A stretch of 64,000 bases of DNA from NCBI RefSeq assembly GCF_900130125.1, contig NZ_FQXY01000010.1, positions 1,550,001 to 1,614,000 of the forward strand. Reading direction: 5' to 3'. The notes beneath the pieces were generated by a model, which worked only from the letters and a program-made list of their open reading frames with translations, was not told where the DNA came from and did not search any database. The DNA comes from Bacteroides congonensis (GTDB lineage: Bacteria > Bacteroidota > Bacteroidia > Bacteroidales > Bacteroidaceae). Below are positions 42,359 to 52,227 of the stretch, piece by piece. Each line of letters opens with the position of its first letter. Position 1 is the first letter of the stretch. Both the position numbers and the translations under genes were made by a program.

Positions 42359-45300
42359 ATGTCTTCAAATACTGTAAATCAAAGAGTTAATTTTGCTTCG
42401 ACTAAGAATCCGCTCGAATATCCGGATTTCCTGGAAGTACAATTGAAGTCATTCCAAGACTTTCTACAATTAGATACCCCACCTGAAAAGCGTAAGAATG
42501 AGGGATTGTATAAAGTATTTGCTGAAAACTTCCCTATTGCCGATACTAGAAACAATTTTGTTCTTGAGTTTCTGGACTATTATATTGATCCGCCGCGTTA
42601 TACCATCGATGATTGTATAGAGCGTGGGCTCACTTATAGTGTTCCTTTAAAAGCGAAACTTAAGCTTTACTGTACGGATCCCGATCATGAGGATTTTGAT
42701 ACGGTGATTCAGGACGTATTCCTCGGACCGATTCCTTACATGACTGATAAGGCTACTTTCGTCATTAACGGTGCCGAACGCGTAGTTGTGTCACAGCTTC
42801 ACCGTTCTCCGGGTGTGTTCTTCGGCCAAAGTGTACATGCCAATGGTACGAAACTTTATTCGGCTCGTATTATTCCGTTTAAAGGTTCGTGGATTGAGTT
42901 TGCTACCGACATCAATAATGTGATGTATGCATACATTGACCGTAAGAAGAAATTGCCGGTAACTACTCTGTTGCGTGCGATTGGTTTCGAGAATGACAAA
43001 GATATTCTTGAAATTTTCAACCTTGCAGAAGATGTGAAGGTTAACAAGACAAATCTGAAGAAAGTGCTGGGCCGCAAACTGGCTGCACGTGTCTTGAAAA
43101 CATGGATTGAAGATTTCGTTGATGAAGATACCGGTGAAGTGGTTTCTATCGAACGTAACGAGGTTATTATCGACCGTGAAACCGTATTGGAAGAAGTGCA
43201 CGTGGATGAAATCCTGGAATCGGGAGTTCAAAATATTCTTTTGCATAAGGATGAACCGAACCAGTCCGATTTCTCTATTATATATAATACACTGCAGAAG
43301 GACCCGAGTAACTCGGAAAAGGAAGCTGTGTTGTATATCTACCGTCAGTTGCGTAATGCCGATCCGGCTGATGACGCAAGTGCACGTGAAGTTATCAACA
43401 ACTTGTTCTTCTCAGAAAAACGATATGACCTTGGTGATGTAGGTCGTTACAGAATCAACAAGAAGTTGAATTTGACGACTGATATGGACGTGCGTGTCCT
43501 CACGAAGGAAGATATCATTGAAATCATCAAATATCTGATTGAGTTGATTAACTCTAAGGCAGATGTGGATGATATTGACCACTTGAGCAACCGTCGTGTG
43601 CGTACGGTGGGCGAACAGCTTTCTAACCAGTTTGCTGTTGGTTTGGCTCGTATGTCCCGCACGATTCGTGAACGTATGAACGTTCGCGACAATGAAGTGT
43701 TCACTCCGATTGATTTGATTAACGCGAAGACTATTTCTTCTGTAATCAACTCTTTCTTCGGAACGAATGCCTTGTCTCAATTCATGGATCAGACAAACCC
43801 GTTGGCTGAAATCACGCACAAGCGTCGTATGTCTGCGCTGGGTCCTGGTGGTCTTTCCCGTGAACGCGCCGGATTTGAGGTTCGTGACGTTCACTACACA
43901 CACTATGGTCGTCTTTGCCCGATCGAGACTCCTGAAGGTCCGAACATCGGTTTGATTTCTTCATTGTGTGTATTCGCAAAAATTAATGAACTCGGATTCA
44001 TTGAAACTCCGTATCGCAAGGTTGAAAACGGAAAAGTGGATCTTTCTGATAACGGTCTGATTTATCTGACTGCCGAAGAAGAGGAAGAAAAGGTTATTGC
44101 ACAGGGTAATGCTCCGTTGAATGATGACGGTACATTCGTGCGTAATAAAGTTAAGTCTCGTCAGGATGCTGATTTCCCGGTTGTTGAACCACAGGAAGTG
44201 GACTTGATGGACGTTTCTCCTCAGCAGATTGCATCAATCGCAGCTTCATTGATTCCGTTCCTGGAACATGATGATGCTAACCGTGCATTGATGGGATCAA
44301 ACATGATGCGTCAGGCAGTTCCATTGTTGAGAAGCGAGGCGCCGATTGTTGGTACAGGTATCGAACGTCAGTTGGTTAGAGATTCTCGTACGCAGGTTAC
44401 TGCGGAAGGGGATGGCGTAGTTGACTACGTGGATGCTACTACGATTCGTATTTTGTATGACCGTACAGAGGATGAAGAATTTGTAAGCTTCGAACCAGCT
44501 TTGAAGGAATATAGATTGCCTAAATTCCGTAAGACCAATCAGAACATGACGATTGACTTACGCCCGACTTGTGAGAGAGGACAACGTGTGAAGAAAGGCG
44601 ATATATTGACCGAAGGTTATTCTACTGAAAAGGGTGAACTGGCACTGGGTAAAAACCTGTTGGTTGCTTATATGCCTTGGAAGGGTTACAACTATGAGGA
44701 TGCTATCGTTTTGAACGAGCGTGTGGTACGCGAGGACTTGCTGACTTCAATTCACGTAGAAGAATATTCTTTGGAAGTTCGTGAAACAAAGCGTGGTATG
44801 GAAGAATTGACTTCTGATATCCCGAATGTGAGTGAAGAAGCTACTAAGGATCTGGACGAAAACGGTATCGTAAGAATTGGTGCTCGTATCGAACCGGGTG
44901 ATATCATGATCGGTAAGATTACTCCGAAAGGTGAGTCTGATCCTTCTCCTGAAGAAAAACTGCTTCGTGCAATCTTTGGTGATAAGGCCGGTGATGTGAA
45001 AGATGCTTCACTGAAAGCTTCTCCTTCTTTGAAAGGTGTTGTTATCGACAAGAAGTTATTCTCACGTGTTATCAAGAATCGTAGCTCTAAGCTTGCTGAT
45101 AAGGCATTGTTGCCTAAGATCGATGATGAATTCGAATCAAAGGTAGCGGACTTGAAACGTATCCTGGTTAAGAAACTGATGACTTTGACAGAAGGTAAGA
45201 CTTCTCAGGGTGTGAAAGATTATCTGGGTGCGGAAGTGATTGCTAAGGGGGCTAAATTCAGCGCGTCTGACTTTGATTCACTTGACTTTACTTCTATTCA

Positions 45301-46171
45301 GTTAAGTAACTGGACGAATGACGACCATATCAACGGCATGATTCGTGACTTGGTGATGAATTTCATCAAGAAATATAAAGAACTGGATGCTGAATTGAAG
45401 CGTAAGAAGTTTGCTATTACTATTGGCGATGAACTTCCTGCAGGTATCATTCAGATGGCTAAAGTATATATTGCCAAGAAACGTAAGATCGGTGTTGGTG
45501 ATAAGATGGCGGGTCGTCACGGTAACAAGGGTATCGTGTCACGTGTCGTACGTCAGGAAGATATGCCGTTCTTGGCAGACGGTACTCCGGTCGATATTGT
45601 ATTGAATCCGTTGGGTGTGCCTTCTCGTATGAACATCGGTCAGATTTTTGAAGCTGTACTTGGACGTGCCGGAAAGACATTGGGTGTGAAATTCGCGACT
45701 CCTATCTTTGATGGTGCTACAATGGAGGATCTGAATGAATGGACAGACAAGGCAGGATTGCCCCGCTACTGTAAAACTTATCTGTGTGATGGTGGTACAG
45801 GTGAGCAGTTTGACCAGCCGGCAACTGTGGGTGTAACTTATATGTTGAAGTTAGGCCACATGGTTGAAGATAAGATGCATGCTCGTTCTATCGGTCCGTA
45901 CTCATTGATTACTCAGCAGCCTCTTGGTGGTAAGGCACAATTCGGTGGTCAGCGTTTCGGAGAAATGGAGGTTTGGGCACTCGAAGGATTTGGTGCTGCT
46001 CATATCCTGCAGGAAATCCTGACTATCAAGTCTGATGACGTGGTAGGACGTTCAAAGGCTTATGAAGCAATAGTGAAGGGGGAACCGATGCCGCAACCCG
46101 GTATACCGGAATCCTTGAACGTATTGTTACACGAGTTGAGAGGTTTAGGTTTGAGTATCAACCTAGAATAA
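42359..46171 (+). CDS. rpoB: DNA-directed RNA polymerase beta subunit
   Basis: 1270 residues, full length. The N terminus (VNQRVNFASTKNPLEYPDFL) is typical of Bacteroidetes. The rifampicin pocket, from about residue 475 (FMDQTNPLAEITHKRRMSAL), has the unmutated consensus. Catalytic-side motifs RHGNKGIVSRVV, GGKAQFGGQRFGEMEVWAL and the C-terminal LNVLLHELRGLGLSI are intact. It forms the core enzyme with RpoC, RpoA and omega. A hairpin lies in the 104-base gap before rpoC. Confidence 0.98.
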   Translation: MSSNTVNQRVNFASTKNPLEYPDFLEVQLKSFQDFLQLDTPPEKRKNEGLYKVFAENFPIADTRNNFVLEFLDYYIDPPRYTIDDCIERGLTYSVPLKAKLKLYCTDPDHEDFDTVIQDVFLGPIPYMTDKATFVINGAERVVVSQLHRSPGVFFGQSVHANGTKLYSARIIPFKGSWIEFATDINNVMYAYIDRKKKLPVTTLLRAIGFENDKDILEIFNLAEDVKVNKTNLKKVLGRKLAARVLKTWIEDFVDEDTGEVVSIERNEVIIDRETVLEEVHVDEILESGVQNILLHKDEPNQSDFSIIYNTLQKDPSNSEKEAVLYIYRQLRNADPADDASAREVINNLFFSEKRYDLGDVGRYRINKKLNLTTDMDVRVLTKEDIIEIIKYLIELINSKADVDDIDHLSNRRVRTVGEQLSNQFAVGLARMSRTIRERMNVRDNEVFTPIDLINAKTISSVINSFFGTNALSQFMDQTNPLAEITHKRRMSALGPGGLSRERAGFEVRDVHYTHYGRLCPIETPEGPNIGLISSLCVFAKINELGFIETPYRKVENGKVDLSDNGLIYLTAEEEEEKVIAQGNAPLNDDGTFVRNKVKSRQDADFPVVEPQEVDLMDVSPQQIASIAASLIPFLEHDDANRALMGSNMMRQAVPLLRSEAPIVGTGIERQLVRDSRTQVTAEGDGVVDYVDATTIRILYDRTEDEEFVSFEPALKEYRLPKFRKTNQNMTIDLRPTCERGQRVKKGDILTEGYSTEKGELALGKNLLVAYMPWKGYNYEDAIVLNERVVREDLLTSIHVEEYSLEVRETKRGMEELTSDIPNVSEEATKDLDENGIVRIGARIEPGDIMIGKITPKGESDPSPEEKLLRAIFGDKAGDVKDASLKASPSLKGVVIDKKLFSRVIKNRSSKLADKALLPKIDDEFESKVADLKRILVKKLMTLTEGKTSQGVKDYLGAEVIAKGAKFSASDFDSLDFTSIQLSNWTNDDHINGMIRDLVMNFIKKYKELDAELKRKKFAITIGDELPAGIIQMAKVYIAKKRKIGVGDKMAGRHGNKGIVSRVVRQEDMPFLADGTPVDIVLNPLGVPSRMNIGQIFEAVLGRAGKTLGVKFATPIFDGATMEDLNEWTDKAGLPRYCKTYLCDGGTGEQFDQPATVGVTYMLKLGHMVEDKMHARSIGPYSLITQQPLGGKAQFGGQRFGEMEVWALEGFGAAHILQEILTIKSDDVVGRSKAYEAIVKGEPMPQPGIPESLNVLLHELRGLGLSINLE

Positions 46172-46188
46172 TATAATGAAGAATACGT

Positions 46189-46222
46189 GATGTCAACAAG
46201 CCGATGAAGGCTTGTTGACATC
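46189..46222 (+). other. Hairpin between rpoB and rpoC
   Basis: A perfect 14-base-pair stem (46189-46202 with 46209-46222) closes a 6-base loop. The bases after it (CGTGTCTTTTC) contain a short T-rich stretch but not a classical T-run. It may be an mRNA processing or stability element or a weak attenuator between the two polymerase genes. Confidence 0.7.
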
Positions 46223-46275
46223 CGTGTCTTTTCAATTTCCAATGATTCAATTATCAAATCTCAATTATATAGAGT

Positions 46276-49200
46276 ATGGCTTTTAGAAAAGAAAATAAGT
46301 CGAAAAGTAATTTCTCGAAGATCTCGATTGGTCTGGCTTCCCCGGAAGAAATCCTGGAGAATTCGAGTGGTGAAGTTTTGAAGCCTGAAACCATTAATTA
46401 CCGTACGTACAAACCCGAGCGTGACGGTTTGTTCTGCGAGCGCATTTTTGGTCCTATCAAGGACTATGAGTGCCATTGCGGTAAATACAAACGTATCCGT
46501 TATAAAGGTATCGTCTGCGACCGTTGTGGTGTGGAAGTTACTGAGAAGAAGGTGCGTCGTGAACGTATGGGACATATCCAGTTGGTTGTGCCGGTGGCTC
46601 ACATCTGGTATTTCCGTTCGCTCCCTAATAAAATCGGTTATTTGCTCGGATTGCCGACAAAGAAACTGGATTCGATTATATACTACGAACGTTATGTTGT
46701 TATTCAGCCGGGTGTAAAAGCTGAAGATGGCGTAGCTGAATATGATTTGCTTTCTGAAGAAGAATATCTGGATATTCTGGATACGCTTCCAAAGGACAAT
46801 CAATATCTTGAAGATAATGATCCGAACAAATTCATCGCTAAGATGGGAGCCGAAGCTATTTATGATTTGCTGGCTCGTTTGGATCTGGATGCTTTGTCTT
46901 ACGAATTGCGTCACCGCGCCGGAAACGATGCGTCCCAGCAACGTAAGAATGAAGCTTTGAAACGTCTTCAGGTAGTAGAATCGTTCCGTGCATCACGCGG
47001 ACGCAACAAACCGGAATGGATGATTGTACGTATCGTACCGGTTATCCCGCCTGAACTTCGTCCGTTGGTTCCGCTGGATGGTGGCCGTTTTGCTACATCT
47101 GACTTGAACGACCTTTATCGTCGTGTGATTATCCGTAACAACCGTTTGAAACGACTGATTGAAATCAAGGCTCCGGAAGTAATCTTGCGTAATGAAAAAC
47201 GTATGCTTCAGGAATCTGTCGATTCTTTGTTTGATAACTCACGTAAATCAAGTGCTGTAAAGACAGATGCCAACCGTCCGTTGAAATCACTGTCCGACAG
47301 TTTGAAAGGTAAGCAAGGACGTTTCCGTCAGAATTTGCTGGGTAAACGTGTTGACTACTCTGCTCGTTCGGTAATCGTCGTTGGTCCTGAATTGAAAATG
47401 GGTGAGTGCGGTATTCCTAAATTGATGGCTGCCGAACTGTACAAACCGTTTATTATCCGCAAGCTTATCGAACGTGGTATCGTTAAGACTGTTAAGTCTG
47501 CGAAAAAAATCGTTGACCGCAAGGAACCGGTGATTTGGGACATCTTGGAACATGTAATGAAAGGGCATCCGGTACTGTTGAACCGTGCTCCGACATTGCA
47601 CCGTTTGGGTATCCAGGCTTTTCAGCCAAAAATGATTGAAGGTAAAGCTATCCAGCTGCATCCGTTGGCATGTACGGCATTCAACGCCGACTTTGACGGT
47701 GACCAGATGGCTGTTCACTTGCCTTTGAGCAATGAAGCAATTCTTGAAGCACAGATGTTGATGCTTCAATCACATAATATCTTGAATCCGGCAAATGGTG
47801 CGCCTATTACTGTGCCTGCACAGGATATGGTTCTTGGTCTATACTACATTACCAAGTTACGTGCCGGTGCAAAGGGTGAAGGTTTGACATTCTACGGTCC
47901 GGAAGAAGCATTGATTGCTTATAACGAAGGTAAAGTGGATATTCACGCTCCGGTGAAAGTAATCGTGAAAGACGTTGACGAAAATGGTAACATTGTAGAC
48001 GTAATGCGCGAAACTTCAGTAGGACGTGTGATTGTGAATGAAATCGTTCCCCCTGAAGCAGGGTATATCAATACTATTATCTCTAAGAAATCTCTTCGTG
48101 ATATTATTAGTGATGTAATTAAGGTATGTGGTGTGGCTAAGGCCGCGGACTTCCTGGATGGAATCAAGAATTTGGGTTATCAGATGGCGTTCAAGGGTGG
48201 TCTGTCATTCAACTTGGGTGATATTATCATTCCGAAGGAAAAAGAAACTTTGGTACAGAAGGGTTACGACGAAGTTGAACAAGTCGTTAACAACTATAAC
48301 ATGGGTTTCATTACCAACAACGAACGTTACAATCAGGTAATTGATATCTGGACACATGTTAACTCTGAGTTGTCTAACATCTTGATGAAGACTATTTCTT
48401 CGGATGATCAAGGATTTAACTCTGTTTACATGATGCTTGACTCAGGTGCCCGTGGTTCTAAAGAACAGATTCGTCAGTTGTCAGGTATGCGTGGTTTGAT
48501 GGCAAAACCCCAGAAAGCAGGTGCTGAAGGTGGTCAGATCATTGAGAACCCGATCTTGTCGAACTTTAAAGAAGGACTTTCGGTGTTGGAGTACTTTATC
48601 TCTACCCACGGTGCTCGTAAAGGTTTGGCGGATACCGCTTTGAAGACTGCCGATGCCGGTTATTTGACTCGTCGTCTGGTGGATGTGTCACATGATGTGA
48701 TTATTACAGAAGAAGACTGCGGTACACTCCGTGGATTGGTTTGTACTGACCTTAAGAATAACGATGAAGTTATTGCTACTCTGTATGAACGTATCTTGGG
48801 ACGTGTCTCCGTACATGATATTATTCATCCGACTACTGGCGAATTGATAGTTGCCGGTGGAGAAGAAATCACAGAAGAAATCGGTAAGAAGATTCAAAAT
48901 TCTCCGATCGAGAGTGTTGAAATCCGTTCGGTATTGACTTGTGAAGCTAAAAAGGGTGTTTGTGCTAAATGTTACGGACGTAACCTGGCTACGAGCCGTA
49001 TGGTTCAGAAGGGTGAAGCTGTCGGAGTAATCGCTGCTCAGTCTATCGGTGAGCCGGGTACACAGTTGACATTGCGTACGTTCCACGCCGGTGGTACTGC
49101 TGCCAATATCGCAGCAAATGCAAGTATCGTTGCTAAAAATAATGCACGTCTTGAATTTGAGGAGTTGCGTACTGTAGATATCGTTGATGAAATGGGTGAG

Positions 49201-50559
49201 TCTGCGAAAGTGGTAGTAGGTCGTTTGGCTGAAGTCCGTTTCGTAGATGTAAATACTGGTATCGTTCTTTCTACTCATAACGTACCTTATGGCTCAACGT
49301 TATATGTAGGTGATGGGGAACTGGTAGAAAAAGGCAAGTTGATTGCTAAATGGGACCCGTTCAACGCTGTTATTATCACGGAAGCAACTGGTAAGATCGA
49401 ATTTGAGGGCGTAATTGAAAACGTTACTTATAAGGTTGAATCGGATGAAGCTACAGGTCTTCGCGAAATTATCATTATTGAATCTAAGGATAAGACGAAG
49501 GTTCCTACGGCTCATATCCTGACAGAAGATGGTGATTTAATACGTACTTACAACTTGCCGGTGGGTGGTCACGTGATTATCGAAAATGGTCAGAAAGTGA
49601 AAGCCGGTGAAGTAATCGTGAAGATTCCGCGTGCCGTAGGTAAGGCGGGTGATATCACGGGTGGTCTTCCTCGTGTTACCGAATTGTTTGAAGCTCGTAA
49701 TCCATCCAACCCTGCTGTCGTTTCTGAAATTGATGGTGAGGTTACAATGGGTAAGATCAAACGTGGTAATCGTGAGATCATCGTAACTTCCAAGACTGGT
49801 GAGGTTAAGAAATATCTGGTTGCATTATCCAAACAGATTCTAGTACAGGAAAATGACTATGTACGTGCTGGTACTCCATTGTCTGACGGTGCTACTACTC
49901 CTGCGGATATCCTGGCTATTAAAGGTCCTACAGCTGTACAGGAATATATCGTGAATGAAGTTCAGGATGTATACCGCTTGCAGGGTGTGAAGATCAATGA
50001 TAAGCACTTCGAGATTATCGTTCGCCAAATGATGCGTAAAGTACAGATTGACGAACCGGGTGATACTCGCTTCCTGGAACAGCAAGTTGTAGACAAGCTG
50101 GACTTCATGGAAGAGAATGACCGTATCTGGGGTAAGAAAGTTGTGGTTGACGCTGGTGATTCTCAAAGTATGCAGGCTGGCCAGATTGTAACTGCCCGTA
50201 AGCTGCGTGATGAGAACAGTATGCTGAAACGCCGTGACTTGAAACCTGTTGAGGTTCGCGATGCTGTGGCTGCTACATCTACTCAGATTCTTCAGGGTAT
50301 TACACGTGCCGCTTTACAGACTTCAAGCTTTATGTCGGCTGCTTCCTTCCAGGAAACAACGAAGGTATTGAATGAAGCTGCTATTAACGGTAAGGTTGAT
50401 AAACTCGAAGGTATGAAGGAAAATGTGATCTGTGGTCACTTGATTCCGGCAGGTACAGGACAGCGTGAATATGAAAAATTGATCGTTGGTTCGAAAGAGG
50501 AGTATGACCGTATCTTGGCAAATAAGAAAACAGTACTCGACTACAATGAAGTAGAATAA
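46276..50559 (+). CDS. rpoC: DNA-directed RNA polymerase beta' subunit
   Basis: 1427 residues. The N-terminal zinc site is visible (CHCGKYKRIRYKGIVCDRCG). The catalytic Mg motif NADFDGD is at about residues 470-476. The second zinc site has CEAKKGVCAKCYGRNL, and the trigger-loop region GEAVGVIAAQSIGEPGTQLT follows. The C terminus is as in other Bacteroidetes. It is followed by a strong terminator, which ends the rpoBC transcript. Confidence 0.98.
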   Translation: MAFRKENKSKSNFSKISIGLASPEEILENSSGEVLKPETINYRTYKPERDGLFCERIFGPIKDYECHCGKYKRIRYKGIVCDRCGVEVTEKKVRRERMGHIQLVVPVAHIWYFRSLPNKIGYLLGLPTKKLDSIIYYERYVVIQPGVKAEDGVAEYDLLSEEEYLDILDTLPKDNQYLEDNDPNKFIAKMGAEAIYDLLARLDLDALSYELRHRAGNDASQQRKNEALKRLQVVESFRASRGRNKPEWMIVRIVPVIPPELRPLVPLDGGRFATSDLNDLYRRVIIRNNRLKRLIEIKAPEVILRNEKRMLQESVDSLFDNSRKSSAVKTDANRPLKSLSDSLKGKQGRFRQNLLGKRVDYSARSVIVVGPELKMGECGIPKLMAAELYKPFIIRKLIERGIVKTVKSAKKIVDRKEPVIWDILEHVMKGHPVLLNRAPTLHRLGIQAFQPKMIEGKAIQLHPLACTAFNADFDGDQMAVHLPLSNEAILEAQMLMLQSHNILNPANGAPITVPAQDMVLGLYYITKLRAGAKGEGLTFYGPEEALIAYNEGKVDIHAPVKVIVKDVDENGNIVDVMRETSVGRVIVNEIVPPEAGYINTIISKKSLRDIISDVIKVCGVAKAADFLDGIKNLGYQMAFKGGLSFNLGDIIIPKEKETLVQKGYDEVEQVVNNYNMGFITNNERYNQVIDIWTHVNSELSNILMKTISSDDQGFNSVYMMLDSGARGSKEQIRQLSGMRGLMAKPQKAGAEGGQIIENPILSNFKEGLSVLEYFISTHGARKGLADTALKTADAGYLTRRLVDVSHDVIITEEDCGTLRGLVCTDLKNNDEVIATLYERILGRVSVHDIIHPTTGELIVAGGEEITEEIGKKIQNSPIESVEIRSVLTCEAKKGVCAKCYGRNLATSRMVQKGEAVGVIAAQSIGEPGTQLTLRTFHAGGTAANIAANASIVAKNNARLEFEELRTVDIVDEMGESAKVVVGRLAEVRFVDVNTGIVLSTHNVPYGSTLYVGDGELVEKGKLIAKWDPFNAVIITEATGKIEFEGVIENVTYKVESDEATGLREIIIIESKDKTKVPTAHILTEDGDLIRTYNLPVGGHVIIENGQKVKAGEVIVKIPRAVGKAGDITGGLPRVTELFEARNPSNPAVVSEIDGEVTMGKIKRGNREIIVTSKTGEVKKYLVALSKQILVQENDYVRAGTPLSDGATTPADILAIKGPTAVQEYIVNEVQDVYRLQGVKINDKHFEIIVRQMMRKVQIDEPGDTRFLEQQVVDKLDFMEENDRIWGKKVVVDAGDSQSMQAGQIVTARKLRDENSMLKRRDLKPVEVRDAVAATSTQILQGITRAALQTSSFMSAASFQETTKVLNEAAINGKVDKLEGMKENVICGHLIPAGTGQREYEKLIVGSKEEYDRILANKKTVLDYNEVE

Positions 50560-50583
50560 TACAATTCAATTGACTATATGAGA

Positions 50584-50622
50584 AGGAGCGATTGCCGAAT
50601 GAGGTAATTGCTCCTTTTTTTG
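50584..50622 (+). terminator. Rho-independent terminator after rpoC
   Basis: A 13-base-pair stem (50584-50596 with 50603-50615, two G-T pairs) with a 6-base loop is followed by a run of T residues, 24 bases after the rpoC stop. Confidence 0.88.
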
Positions 50623-50647
50623 TTCCTTTTTATTTGGGTGTATGGCC

Positions 50648-50675
50648 TTTGTTTCAGGAAAATTGTGTTATTTTG
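50648..50675 (+). promoter_or_regulatory. Possible promoter of the DUF3467 gene
   Basis: TTTG at 50648-50651 and TATTTTG at 50669-50675 resemble the two promoter boxes, but the spacing (17) is short and the -7 box lacks one base. It is 28 bases before the start codon and follows the rpoC terminator. Confidence 0.45.
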
Positions 50676-50702
50676 CAGGATAACTATTAATCATATAATA
50701 TA

Positions 50703-51011
50703 ATGGAAGAGCAAAATAACAACGGACAATTACAGATTGAGTTAAAAGAAGAGGTAGCACAAGGTACATATGCCAATCTTGCTATCATAACCCATTCAAG
50801 TTCAGAATTTATCCTGGATTTTATACGCGTGATGCCGGGTGTGCCTAAAGCTGGCGTACAATCGCGTGTCATCGTAGCTCCTGAACACGCAAAACGACTG
50901 TTGCGGGCATTGGAAGATAATATCGCTAAATATGAACGGGTATTTGGGCCGATACGTATTTCCGATGAATCTCCTATTTCTCCTCTGACAACTGTAAAAG
51001 GCGAAGCGTGA
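50703..51011 (+). CDS. DUF3467 protein
   Basis: 102 residues. The middle, VAQGTYANLAIITHSSSEFILDF, and RVMPGVPKAGVQSRVIVAPEHAKRLL fit the DUF3467 family, small proteins found mostly in Bacteroidetes and other bacteria with no proven role. The N terminus is acidic and polar. It sits alone between the rpoBC terminator and the rpsL promoter. No signal peptide or membrane helix is seen. Confidence 0.88.
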   Translation: MEEQNNNGQLQIELKEEVAQGTYANLAIITHSSSEFILDFIRVMPGVPKAGVQSRVIVAPEHAKRLLRALEDNIAKYERVFGPIRISDESPISPLTTVKGEA

Positions 51012-51055
51012 GACTGATATAAAAATATTAAAAAATAAAAAAAGGTTGTGGTGCA

Positions 51056-51085
51056 TTGAATATTCAAATATTATTCGTATTTTTG
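51056..51085 (+). promoter_or_regulatory. Bacteroides-type promoter of the rpsL operon
   Basis: TTG at 51056-51058 and the -7 box TATTTTTG at 51078-51085 are 19 bases apart, 62 bases before rpsL. They match the vegetative promoter pattern. Confidence 0.72.
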
Positions 51086-51147
51086 CAGCCCAAAATGTAT
51101 AGTTACGAAATTAATATAACAATAATATAAATCAAAAAACAATTAAA

Positions 51148-51558
51148 ATGCCTACAATTCAGCAATTAGTAAGAAAAGGACGCGAAGTGCTGGTGGAGAA
51201 AAGTAAATCTCCAGCCTTGGACTCATGTCCTCAAAGACGCGGCGTTTGCGTGAGAGTATATACTACTACTCCGAAGAAGCCGAACTCTGCAATGCGTAAA
51301 GTAGCTCGTGTACGTTTGACTAACCAGAAAGAGGTTAACTCTTACATTCCGGGAGAAGGACACAACTTGCAGGAACACTCAATCGTTTTGGTACGTGGCG
51401 GTCGTGTAAAAGACCTTCCGGGTGTACGTTACCACATCGTTCGTGGTACACTTGATACAGCAGGTGTTGCTGGCCGTACTCAAAGACGTTCTAAATACGG
51501 AGCTAAGCGCCCAAAACCAGGACAAGCTGCCGCACCTGCTAAGGGGAAGAAGAAATAA
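51148..51558 (+). CDS. rpsL: 30S ribosomal protein S12
   Basis: 136 residues, a little longer than the usual 124 or so because of a Lys/Pro/Ala-rich tail (KRPKPGQAAAPAKGKKK). The decoding-site motif TTTPKKPNSAMRKVARV has Lys43, and RGGRVKDLPGVRYH has the second streptomycin-site lysine; both are the normal residues. S12 helps check codon-anticodon pairing. It starts the str operon with rpsG and fusA. Confidence 0.97.
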   Translation: MPTIQQLVRKGREVLVEKSKSPALDSCPQRRGVCVRVYTTTPKKPNSAMRKVARVRLTNQKEVNSYIPGEGHNLQEHSIVLVRGGRVKDLPGVRYHIVRGTLDTAGVAGRTQRRSKYGAKRPKPGQAAAPAKGKKK

Positions 51559-51701
51559 GGATTAAGATCTAATTAAAATCAAAGTAATAACTTACGTTTT
51601 AGTTTGTTGGAAATGCTAAAGGTTGAGTAAATTCTCCGGAGGGAGAGTTGAAGAAGTCGAGAAGTAGACAACCAAGAACAAAAACATTATTTTTCAAACA
51701 A

Positions 51702-52178
51702 ATGAGAAAAGCAAAACCAAAAAAACGCGTAATCCTTCCGGATCCCGTTTTTAATGACCAAAAGGTTTCAAAGTTCGTAAACCACTTGATGTATGATGGT
51801 AAGAAGAATACATCTTATGAAATCTTTTATGCCGCTCTGGAAACAGTGAAAGTGAAACTTCCTAATGAAGAAAAATCTGCTCTTGAAATCTGGAAAAAGG
51901 CTTTGGATAATGTGACTCCGCAAGTGGAAGTTAAGTCTCGCCGTGTAGGTGGTGCTACTTTCCAGGTTCCTACTGAAATCCGTCCGGAACGTAAGGAATC
52001 AATCTCAATGAAGAATTTGATCCTGTTTGCTCGTAAAAGAGGTGGTAAATCAATGGCTGACAAGTTGGCTGCTGAAATCATGGATGCCTTCAATGAACAA
52101 GGCGGTGCATACAAACGTAAAGAAGATATGCATAGAATGGCTGAAGCTAACCGTGCATTTGCTCATTTTAGATTCTAA
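51702..52178 (+). CDS. rpsG: 30S ribosomal protein S7
   Basis: 158 residues from the ATG at 51702 (MRKAKPKKRVILPDPVFNDQ), the start that matches the family; an in-frame TTG further upstream at 51648 is rejected. Core motif LEIWKKALDNVTPQVEVKSR and the C-terminal HRMAEANRAFAHFRF are standard. S7 organises the head of the 30S subunit. The 143-base gap after rpsL holds a small CTCCGGAGGG hairpin-like sequence. Confidence 0.97.
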   Translation: MRKAKPKKRVILPDPVFNDQKVSKFVNHLMYDGKKNTSYEIFYAALETVKVKLPNEEKSALEIWKKALDNVTPQVEVKSRRVGGATFQVPTEIRPERKESISMKNLILFARKRGGKSMADKLAAEIMDAFNEQGGAYKRKEDMHRMAEANRAFAHFRF

Positions 52179-52227
52179 TACTATAAGATACAATCAATTA
52201 AAAACTTAAAGTAAAAGGAATTAAAAG

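Noticed and set aside
42359..51558. Rifampicin or streptomycin resistance changes in rpoB and rpsL
   Set aside because: The rifampicin pocket and the two key lysines of S12 have the usual residues.
51620..51660. CTCCGGAGGG sequence before rpsG as a control hairpin
   Set aside because: The stem is only about four base pairs and cannot be supported as a structure from sequence alone.
51648..51701. Upstream TTG start for rpsG
   Set aside because: The extra 18 residues are not part of S7; the ATG at 51702 gives the conserved N terminus.
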